Of a stretch of DNA of 5,926 bases, positions 1-5,926 are shown piece by piece; position 1 is the first letter of the stretch, and every line of letters begins with the position of its first letter. The notes below the pieces were generated by a model. The model did no database searches and was not told the origin of the DNA. It worked only from the letters and a program-made list of their open reading frames with translations. This DNA comes from Anaerolineaceae bacterium (GTDB lineage Bacteria > Chloroflexota > Anaerolineae > Anaerolineales > Anaerolineaceae). The stretch is from contig JAIOTF010000069.1 of NCBI GenBank assembly GCA_021107195.1, forward strand, positions 1 to 5,926, read 5' to 3'. A program made the translations under genes and the position numbers.

Positions 1-229
1 CACTCCCGGAATCATCCACCAGCGCCGAATTGCGCTGTTCGATCACCCAATCGGCAATGCGTCGTTCAGAAGGACGTGCCGAGTGACGTTTTTCGAGTTT
101 CATCCACTCTGTATAACTGCCGCGGTGGTAAATCTTGCCCGTGTCTTGTGAAAGCAAGATCATGCTGTGTTCCGCGCCCAAAGACTCATTCAGCACAGCC
201 AATGCCCGTCCCAATACCTGATCCATATC
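1..229 (-). other. Start of a tenth GAF domain, cut by the window edge
   Basis: Residues from about 1798 read SLDMDQVLGRALAVLNESLG then AEHSMILLSQ, the usual first helix and first strand of a GAF domain. The last visible segment is IADWVIEQRNSALVDD, which matches the helix and strand before the central GAF core. The P-containing strand and closing helix are outside the window. Confidence 0.75.
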
Positions 230-3200
230 CAGGCTGGCTGAAAGCTCGGTAATGATCCGCAGCAAGGTCTCCGTGTTCTGGTGCTCCTGACGCAGTTCCT
301 GAGTGCGTTCTTGTACCCGGCGTTCCAGGTTGCGTGTCAGCCGCCGAGTCTCCCGGAAGAGCAATGCATTCTGGACAGCGATGGCAGCCTGATTGGCAAT
401 CGTGCGCGCCAGCTCAATCTCTGCCGGGTTATGACGGTGTGGTTCATTTCGATGCAAGAACAACCATCCTTCAAAATTGGCTCCGGCCAGCAGCGGCACA
501 ATCAGAATTGAGCGCACCTGGCGCGGCTCACAATACAAAGGATACAACTCTGTCAGTTCAGGTTCCTCAGCAGCATCTTCTGTACTGAAAATACCTGTCG
601 AATCACGCAAACGTTTCAACAACGGTGTTTCGGGCAATACCTTCAGCGTAGATGTCTCCAATTCAGGAACCTCTATCAGAAGCTCATATTCTCCTTTGGC
701 ATTTAACATCACCGCAGATGCGCCAGAACCTTCCATCGCATTTATCAACTGGCAGCATGCGCTCTTCAAGAGCACGTCCATATCCAACGTCGAGCCCAAT
801 TCCACCGAAAGCTCGTTGAGCAATGCCAATCGCTTTGAACGTTGATCCAGTTCCACTGTTCTGCGTGTGCTTTCAGAGAACAATCGGGCATTTTCAAGAG
901 CCACTGCGGCTTGCCCGGCAAACGTTGTGGCGGCCCGGACATGATCGGGTTCGTAATATTTGGCTTCGCGCTTTTCCAATGCAATCACACCAATCAGTTC
1001 AGATTTTGCAATCAGGGGAATCCCCAGCCATGAGAAGTATTCCGGCTCGATCAAAGACGGAAAACGATCATCCAAACGCACATCACCGACATTGATCGCC
1101 TGATATGTATCGATCATTTTCTGGAACAAGAGACTGTCATCAATAAAGACCGAGATATCTTCCCGGCTTTCGTTATCCATAAAGCCTCTTGCCGCAGCGA
1201 TAAACAAACTTTCCCCGGAGCGAAGCCACAGCGTCGCAGTATCGTAAGAAATCACCGACTGCATCTGCCCCAGCAATGAGGATATCAGTTCATCTGGCTG
1301 GAGGCTGGATGTCAACGTGCCTGCCACCTGGGTTAAGGCTTCCAACTGTGCTGCCCTTCCCTCAGCTGAGCGGAAGAGATCAGCATTCTCTAATGCCAGA
1401 GCTGTCTGTTGTGATAATGAAAGCGTTAATGCTTCATCATCCATACCAAAGGCCGAACCGGACGAGAAGTTATCAATGACCAGGACGCCCAGCTTGTGGT
1501 CTCCGCGCAGAATAGGGATTAACATACTGGAAATCGGCACATCCCCACCGCAACCGCGCTGGAAATGCAGCAAATCTTCAGATGGTAAATTGTAATCTGT
1601 GGCGAAATCCACGTCGGCTACACGCATTGGACGGCCATCCTCAAACGCCTTCATTGGCAGCGCAGGCTCACCACCTGACAGGTAGTGAATCTGCAACATG
1701 CTCGCATTGTCGAGATACCCGGTCGCCGCCTGCGGCACGATCTCCGCTGATGCTTCATTCCACAAGCCTACCCAGGCGGACTTTGCCGACGGGATCACCT
1801 GCAATACGCCGTCCACCAATGCCTGCAAGATGCTGCCCTTGTCCAGGCTGCCCAGTTTACGACTGAAATCGAGCAGCACATAAACTTCCTGCAAACTACG
1901 CTGGGCTTCATTCAGTAATTGCAGGTTCTGCAAACCAATGCTCATCTGACTGGTCAATTGAGCATAGATATGCCAATCTTCCTCTGAAAATGCGGGCAGT
2001 GTCTTCTCACCTGTCACCAGGATTCCAAACATGCTGCCGTCGCCAATCACTGGCAATCCAATAAAACTATGTGCATTCAATGCACTCAATAAGGCATTAT
2101 TCTTCCACTGCGGCACATCATCGAGCTTGGCAGCCAGCACCAGTTTTTCATCTTCCATCAATTGCCGCAGCGGGTTGCGCTGTCCAAACAACGCTTCCGG
2201 ATTAGCCGATTGCGGCACACTACCCAATACTTCCAGAATCTGCGGTCCCGACGGGCTTTGCTCAGCAATTAAAGCCACCTGCAAATCAAAGCGCATTAAC
2301 AACTCTTGTGTCATCGTGCGCAACAAAGTATGCACATCGGTTTGCCGTCCGGTCAATGCTGCCATCTCAATCCCTGATCGCATCCGCTCCAATTGTCTGT
2401 GCATGGTGTGCACCATCAACGTTTGCTGCAAATCTTTATGCAGCAATGCAGGGAGCTGCTCTCGGGTGAATTCCAGTTCACGTTCTGTCTCTGCAGTTAC
2501 CTGCAAGCGGGAATCCAGAGACTGAATCTGGCGATGATTCTCAATGACAATGCAGGCTTGCAGCGCAAAAAGTTCCAACATTTCGATCGTCAGTTGATCT
2601 GGACGCCGCCCATCCGTAGGATTATCAACGCTGATAGTGCCCATGATCTGGCCGGATACGTCATACAACGGCAGGATCAACAAATCATCCGGATTCCAAC
2701 TCTGCAAGCCTTCATCGCTACCAGAGGGCAAAATGTTAACCACATGCAATTTTTCAGGCAGACTTGATTTTTGATCAGCCGGAATGAAATAGGCAATATC
2801 GCCAACCTTGAATCCAGGATCCAACACTTTCAGGTATTCCTGCCAGGGCTGTGGACGAGACCGTAATTCATCCCACAAATCTTCAGGGATGCCCACTGCC
2901 ACTTCCCGGTTCAATACATCATGCTCTTCATCATACGTGTTGAGCAGCACACTGCGAAACGGAGTGGCTTCTCGCAAACCGCTTGCCACCACCTGCAAGC
3001 TTTCCACCAGGGTGCTGTTCGGCGAAAGATCGCGGAGAACCTGCCATGTCTTGCCAACACTGTCCAGTTCACGCTGTAAGGCTGTCGCCCTTTTTATCTG
3101 CGCCTCATATTGCAGTGCGTTTCCTAGAACCAGTGCTGTCTGCGAAGCCAGCGACAGAACGATTTCAACAGCCGTCTCGTCAAAACACTTCCGGGTCGAC

Positions 3201-5620
3201 GAATACAGCAAGATCAAACCATTGCGCTTGTCCTGATAAACAATCGGCACCATGAGAGCAGATTTGACGGTCGGGTCAGGCGCACGGAAACCGACCTTGC
3301 TGATGTCCGGTACGTTCAAAGGCTCTCCGGCCTTTAAGACAGAAATTTCCAAACTGGAAAGCTTCATCTCCGGCAAATTGCCGGAATATGCTTTGATCCT
3401 CGGTTCTTCATCAGGAGACACATCCAGATCAAATAGCAGTATCTGCCCGAATTCAGCCCGGCTGGCGTGCAGCGCTTCATTATAGACCAGCTTCAATAAA
3501 TACTGAATATCAAGCGATACGCTCAATTCCCGGCTGATGCGGGTCAATGCCGTCAATTGGTCAACCCGCCGGCGCAAACTGTCATCGGTTTGTGCAAACA
3601 GATAGGACTGCTCAACAACACCGCCGAGCTGGCCGGCTGCCGTCATCAGGACCTGCAAATCGCCTTGATCAAAGGCACTGGAACTGAGGCTGCCAAACCA
3701 GATTTCGCCTACCCCGGTATCCCGTACAACCATCGGTACCGCGACGACCGATTCGATTTTCCACATTTCCATGATTTGCCCATAGAAAGGGATCAAAGCC
3801 TGTGTTTCCGATAATCGGTCAGAAGTAAAGGCATGCTTATTACCTGTAACCGTGAAAGGAAACTGCGGATGATCGACAGGAAGAAATCCTTCACGCTCTG
3901 GTATGGAAGGCAAACGGCCATACATCGAGCTGCGCTGCATGGTCAATGCACCGCGTTCGCGATCAAGGAGAAAAACCGCACCCACATCGGCTTTAAGGAT
4001 ATCCCCGAGTGTGCGCAAAGCCAACGAAAATACCTCTTCCAATGTAGCATCCGAACTTGCCAGGCTGGCAACAGCGCGCAACGCTTCAGACCGCTGTGCC
4101 CTGAGCCGTGTTTGTTGTACCAAACGCGCGTTTTCAATGATCGGTGCAGATTGGCTCGCAACGATCGTCAGCAAATGGATCTCCCCACTGGAAAACGAGC
4201 GGGAATCTTCCAAATGATTGGAAGCCTGTAAATATCCCAAAAGCTTCCCACCTGATTGCAGCGGAACAAGAACGGTCTCATGCATACTCGCCGCCTGCAC
4301 CAACGGCTGCAATCCCAGGACTTCAAATCTGGAGTCTGATGCTGCATCTTTGGTAATGACCACATCCTGTTGAAGCATCAGTTTTTCGGCAGAACTGTTC
4401 GGGGGGATTTCTGAGCGATACAAACGAACGAATTGTGCAGGCAGACCATGGAACGGCACCTGACCTTCCAGGAGATGTGTCAATTCGTTATAGATCAAAA
4501 AACCCAGGTTTTCCACTGCGAAAAGCGGTACGATGCTGTCAATCAATCCGGCATACACTTGATGCGGATCACGAACAGAACGAATTGTCTGCGACAATTC
4601 TGCCAGACCGGAAAGTTCTGCCGCACGCTTTCGCTCACTTTGGTAAAGAAGCGCATTGTGCAGTGCGACTGAAAACTGCCCGGTCATCAACTTGGCCAAT
4701 CCCAAATCATCTTCCTTCAACGCGCCCGGTGTAACAGACCCCAACTCCAGCAACCCAACAAATTGATCACCAGTGATCAATGGCAATCCTAAATAAGAAC
4801 GGAGATTTGCATCGCTGTAACTGGATGGATCAAACTGTAGTGTTACGCTTGAATCCAGGGTAGAAACCAGCAAAGGTTTCCGGGTTTCCATCACCTTTTG
4901 GGAAAAATCTTCTGCTACCCGATGACGCTTATCTGCAACTGTAAGACTGCGCCCCATACTGCTGCCCATCGTGCTCAGATGATACGGAATTAATGCTAAT
5001 GCTTCCTGATCCCACAAGCTGATTTCAATAAAATCTGCGGGGGTCAATTTCCCGATGCTTTCAAGAATGGCTTTCAGTGTTTCTTCCAGGTCAAGACTTG
5101 CCAAAATTCCCCGGGTCATTTGCAGGAAGGACTTAAAAGCCTCAGTCATCTCCCCGGAAACCGGTGAGCCCACACCAACGGCCAACTCTGCTGGCCGCAA
5201 AGAAACCATCATTAACGGTGCTGGTGTTGACGGAATGCGGTAAGAAACCCCATCCAACATACGTCCTTCTAACGCGAATCGTGCCCGGCCATCTGTCGCA
5301 CAAAGTGTAAGAAACGTATCTGCAGGGCGAATACGTCGCGACAAACGGCTTAAATTTACAGCATCATGATCTTCCAATCGAAAGAATTCTCTCCCCCGTT
5401 GATTGATGGAGACCAGGCGGCCGCCCTGCCCCACCAACAATACTGCATCTTCTCTGGATTCAAGGACATCAGAATCAGATGCCCCGGTCGAAAATTCAAC
5501 GGCGCGAGCTGATTGACGGGGTTTCTGTACTCCCCGCATCAAAAGGCGAACAAGTAACCAGAACCCGAGTCCCAGTGCAACGAGAATAATTCCTAGGCTG
5601 AAAGGATCCAAAGAGAACAT
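1..5620 (-). CDS. Giant membrane-anchored multi-GAF sensor protein (3' end beyond window)
   Basis: The frame is open for 1873 codons and leaves the window at position 1, so the C-terminus is missing. ATG at 5620 is the first possible start, because an in-frame TAA lies at 5639-5641 with no ATG, GTG or TTG between. Visible order: membrane helix (residues 7-28), PAS-like domain (54-142), then GAF domains at roughly 170-325, 348-500, 525-675, 700-837, 865-1031, 1097-1235, 1260-1415, 1438-1580 and 1612-1754, a charged helix (1755-1790) and the start of a tenth GAF. Each full GAF has a central hydrophobic-Pro-hydrophobic strand (GLPLI, GIPLI, IVPLL) and ends in a helix like ALENADLF or AVQNALLF. 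GAF domains bind small ligands or mediate dimerisation; no ligand can be assigned here. The role is inferred as cytoplasmic signal integration at the membrane. No kinase, phosphatase or cyclase motif occurs in the visible part. A hybrid or plain histidine kinase is a plausible full-length identity but unproven. Confidence 0.93.
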   Translation of the reverse strand, partial: MFSLDPFSLGIILVALGLGFWLLVRLLMRGVQKPRQSARAVEFSTGASDSDVLESREDAVLLVGQGGRLVSINQRGREFFRLEDHDAVNLSRLSRRIRPADTFLTLCATDGRARFALEGRMLDGVSYRIPSTPAPLMMVSLRPAELAVGVGSPVSGEMTEAFKSFLQMTRGILASLDLEETLKAILESIGKLTPADFIEISLWDQEALALIPYHLSTMGSSMGRSLTVADKRHRVAEDFSQKVMETRKPLLVSTLDSSVTLQFDPSSYSDANLRSYLGLPLITGDQFVGLLELGSVTPGALKEDDLGLAKLMTGQFSVALHNALLYQSERKRAAELSGLAELSQTIRSVRDPHQVYAGLIDSIVPLFAVENLGFLIYNELTHLLEGQVPFHGLPAQFVRLYRSEIPPNSSAEKLMLQQDVVITKDAASDSRFEVLGLQPLVQAASMHETVLVPLQSGGKLLGYLQASNHLEDSRSFSSGEIHLLTIVASQSAPIIENARLVQQTRLRAQRSEALRAVASLASSDATLEEVFSLALRTLGDILKADVGAVFLLDRERGALTMQRSSMYGRLPSIPEREGFLPVDHPQFPFTVTGNKHAFTSDRLSETQALIPFYGQIMEMWKIESVVAVPMVVRDTGVGEIWFGSLSSSAFDQGDLQVLMTAAGQLGGVVEQSYLFAQTDDSLRRRVDQLTALTRISRELSVSLDIQYLLKLVYNEALHASRAEFGQILLFDLDVSPDEEPRIKAYSGNLPEMKLSSLEISVLKAGEPLNVPDISKVGFRAPDPTVKSALMVPIVYQDKRNGLILLYSSTRKCFDETAVEIVLSLASQTALVLGNALQYEAQIKRATALQRELDSVGKTWQVLRDLSPNSTLVESLQVVASGLREATPFRSVLLNTYDEEHDVLNREVAVGIPEDLWDELRSRPQPWQEYLKVLDPGFKVGDIAYFIPADQKSSLPEKLHVVNILPSGSDEGLQSWNPDDLLILPLYDVSGQIMGTISVDNPTDGRRPDQLTIEMLELFALQACIVIENHRQIQSLDSRLQVTAETERELEFTREQLPALLHKDLQQTLMVHTMHRQLERMRSGIEMAALTGRQTDVHTLLRTMTQELLMRFDLQVALIAEQSPSGPQILEVLGSVPQSANPEALFGQRNPLRQLMEDEKLVLAAKLDDVPQWKNNALLSALNAHSFIGLPVIGDGSMFGILVTGEKTLPAFSEEDWHIYAQLTSQMSIGLQNLQLLNEAQRSLQEVYVLLDFSRKLGSLDKGSILQALVDGVLQVIPSAKSAWVGLWNEASAEIVPQAATGYLDNASMLQIHYLSGGEPALPMKAFEDGRPMRVADVDFATDYNLPSEDLLHFQRGCGGDVPISSMLIPILRGDHKLGVLVIDNFSSGSAFGMDDEALTLSLSQQTALALENADLFRSAEGRAAQLEALTQVAGTLTSSLQPDELISSLLGQMQSVISYDTATLWLRSGESLFIAAARGFMDNESREDISVFIDDSLLFQKMIDTYQAINVGDVRLDDRFPSLIEPEYFSWLGIPLIAKSELIGVIALEKREAKYYEPDHVRAATTFAGQAAVALENARLFSESTRRTVELDQRSKRLALLNELSVELGSTLDMDVLLKSACCQLINAMEGSGASAVMLNAKGEYELLIEVPELETSTLKVLPETPLLKRLRDSTGIFSTEDAAEEPELTELYPLYCEPRQVRSILIVPLLAGANFEGWLFLHRNEPHRHNPAEIELARTIANQAAIAVQNALLFRETRRLTRNLERRVQERTQELRQEHQNTETLLRIITELSASLDMDQVLGRALAVLNESLGAEHSMILLSQDTGKIYHRGSYTEWMKLEKRHSARPSERRIADWVIEQRNSALVDDSGS
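251..358 (-). other. Charged signalling helix before the tenth GAF domain
   Basis: Residues 1755-1790 (RETRRLTRNLERRVQERTQE and on) form a strongly charged helix. The VQERTQELR portion resembles the 'V-E-x-R-T-x-E-L' coiled-coil connector commonly found before PAS, GAF or kinase modules in bacterial sensors. It probably passes conformational change from the nine-GAF array to the C-terminal module. Confidence 0.65.
358..5113 (-). repeat. Tandem array of nine complete GAF domains (protein-level repeat)
   Basis: The repeat is visible in the protein, not as direct repeats in the DNA. Its clearest anchor is the Asn in the closing helix of each unit (ENA, QNA or similar). This falls at residues 322, 497, 673 (Tyr in the third unit), 834, 1028, 1232, 1412, 1577 and 1751, so units are about 161 to 204 residues apart. 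Most units open with a helix of the form LxxLxxISxxLSxSLDxxxLL; clear cases start near residues 684, 1423 and 1590. The low identity between units suggests old duplications rather than recent expansion. Confidence 0.85.
2333..2530 (-). other. Extended helical linker between GAF5 and GAF6
   Basis: Residues 1031-1096 are charged and leucine-rich, with heptad-like spacing (SLDSRLQ, ERELEFTREQL, LLHKDLQQTL, HRQLERMR). This is likely a coiled coil that splits the array into GAF1-5 and GAF6-10. It makes this interval the longest between GAF anchors (204 residues). His1061, His1071 and His1074 lie in it, but there is no histidine-kinase H-box (HE followed by a Pro). Confidence 0.6.
5195..5461 (-). 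other. Divergent PAS-like domain of the multi-GAF protein
   Basis: Residues 54-142 begin with EDAVLLVGQGGRLVSIN followed by a short helix (RGREFF). This matches the usual PAS opening, in which a strand, a Gly turn and a strand ending in Asn lead into a helix. The stretch ends with GRMLDGVSYRI and a final strand MMVSLRP, as in the last PAS strands. The middle is short and poorly matched, so this is a small or degenerate PAS fold with no visible cofactor residue. The assignment is from pattern only. Confidence 0.55.
5537..5602 (-). other. N-terminal transmembrane helix of the multi-GAF protein
   Basis: Residues 7-28 are almost entirely hydrophobic (SLGIILVALGLGFWLLV) and are followed by a basic stretch with R25, R29, K33, R35 and R39. 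By the positive-inside rule this predicts a single membrane anchor with a very short outer N-terminus and everything else in the cytoplasm. There is no extracytoplasmic sensor loop. There is no signal-peptidase-like site, so it reads as an anchor rather than a cleaved signal. Confidence 0.8.
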
Positions 5621-5631
5621 GCAAAGATTGG

Positions 5632-5636
5632 CCTCT
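5632..5636 (-). promoter_or_regulatory. Possible ribosome binding site for the multi-GAF gene
   Basis: On the minus strand this reads AGAGG, a partial Shine-Dalgarno match, 11 bases before the ATG at 5620. The spacing is a little long. It lies in the 22-base gap after the upstream stop codon. That gap has no room for a separate promoter plus leader, which supports co-transcription with the GGDEF-like gene. Confidence 0.5.
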
Positions 5637-5642
5637 GGTTAG

Positions 5643-5926
5643 TTAGAAAGAAGGGCTAGCATCTTTGCGACGTTCTTCAGATGCCATCTCCGTGATCTCA
5701 CGGATATCTGCAAATTGATGCGTAGAAGGTGAAACCATCCCAATCGCAATTGTCATTAATGGGAATTGACGGCTTTCTCCTTCATCGTCATGGGCAACAA
5801 TATATCCCAATTGGCGGTCCATAAAATTATAGTGCGTCTGGACCTCTTCATTAAATCGATCTTTCAGCCGGCGCAGGATCAAAGGCGCTTCATCCTCTCC
5901 GGTAATAATCACAAAATTATCGCCAC
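5643..5926 (-). CDS. C-terminal part of a degenerate GGDEF-domain protein (5' end beyond window)
   Basis: The visible 94 codons end at TAA (5643-5645) and stay open to the window edge, so the start is missing. A GTG at 5910-5912 is internal and not the likely start, since the frame and domain continue upstream. The first residues are GDNFVII, and the preceding cut codon reads NGT, compatible with Gly, giving a GGDNF signature. Next come a helix with LILRRLKDRFNEEV, a charged segment with DRQLGYI, and the strand FPLMTIAIGMV, which matches the (S)IGIA strand of GGDEF domains. The last helix, rich in E, R and K, ends the protein. GGDEF domains make cyclic di-GMP; the catalytic Glu is Asn here, so activity is probably lost and a binding or scaffold role is more likely. 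Related proteins often carry an N-terminal receiver domain, but that part is not visible. It lies 22 bases upstream of the multi-GAF gene, probably in one operon. Confidence 0.8.
   Translation of the reverse strand, partial: GDNFVIITGEDEAPLILRRLKDRFNEEVQTHYNFMDRQLGYIVAHDDEGESRQFPLMTIAIGMVSPSTHQFADIREITEMASEERRKDASPSF

Noticed and set aside
1550..1552. Cys1357 in GAF7, with Cys1622-Cys1623 in GAF9, as possible chromophore or metal ligands
   Set aside because: None sits in a bilin-binding CH or DXCF motif context, and the residues do not form a recognisable metal site. No cofactor can be assigned.
2399..2443. Possible histidine-kinase phospho-acceptor site at His1061, His1071 or His1074 (LLHKDLQQTLMVHTMHRQL)
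   Set aside because: There is no H-box with the acidic residue and downstream Pro, and no ATP-binding domain follows. GAF6 comes next.
2031..2525. Plus-strand open frame of 164 residues, rich in Cys and Ser
   Set aside because: It lies antisense to the multi-GAF gene, has low-complexity composition and no recognisable domain. The minus-strand frame over the same bases gives clear GAF5-GAF6 sequence.
281..5243. Many other short open frames on the plus strand and out-of-frame on the minus strand
   Set aside because: All overlap the continuous minus-strand coding frame, and none shows domain-like sequence or its own convincing start signal. They are shadows of the large gene.
5910..5912. GTG as the start of an 89-residue protein at the right edge
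   Set aside because: The frame remains open upstream to the window end, and residues before it (GDNF) belong to the GGDEF signature, so the real start is outside the window.
1..5926. Search for CRISPR repeats, tRNA or rRNA genes, insertion-sequence ends and direct DNA repeats
   Set aside because: None seen. The repetitive character is at the protein level and is explained by the tandem GAF domains.

Overview
The window looks like a stretch of bacterial chromosome coding almost entirely on the minus strand. It holds parts of two genes that both run off the window edges. No RNA gene, mobile element, CRISPR array or terminator was found. GC content is moderate, leucine is often TTG, and the proteins resemble the multi-GAF and 'GGDDF'-type GGDEF proteins I associate with Chloroflexota, particularly Anaerolineae. 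That taxonomic guess rests on memory of protein style, not on a marker gene, and is only moderately secure.

Layout, read in the direction of transcription (right to left). From 5926 to 5643 is the C-terminal end of a protein with a degenerate GGDEF domain; its first visible residues are GDNF. After a 22-base gap with a possible Shine-Dalgarno site, a giant gene starts with ATG at 5620 and stays open to position 1: 1873 codons with no stop and no frameshift. Its product has one N-terminal membrane helix, a divergent PAS-like domain, nine complete GAF domains, a charged signalling helix and the start of a tenth GAF domain. Its C-terminus lies beyond position 1, so any output domain (histidine kinase, phosphatase, cyclase or none) is not visible.

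How they may work together: the short gap and shared strand suggest one operon. It would encode a membrane-tethered, cytoplasmic, multi-input sensor and a nucleotide-signalling or response-regulator-like partner whose GGDEF site has probably lost cyclase activity. The most notable features are the length of the GAF array, the altered GGDEF motif, and an unusually long helical insert between the fifth and sixth GAF domains. I see no clear evidence of a wholly new system; the family type appears known, but its ligands and output are not evident here.
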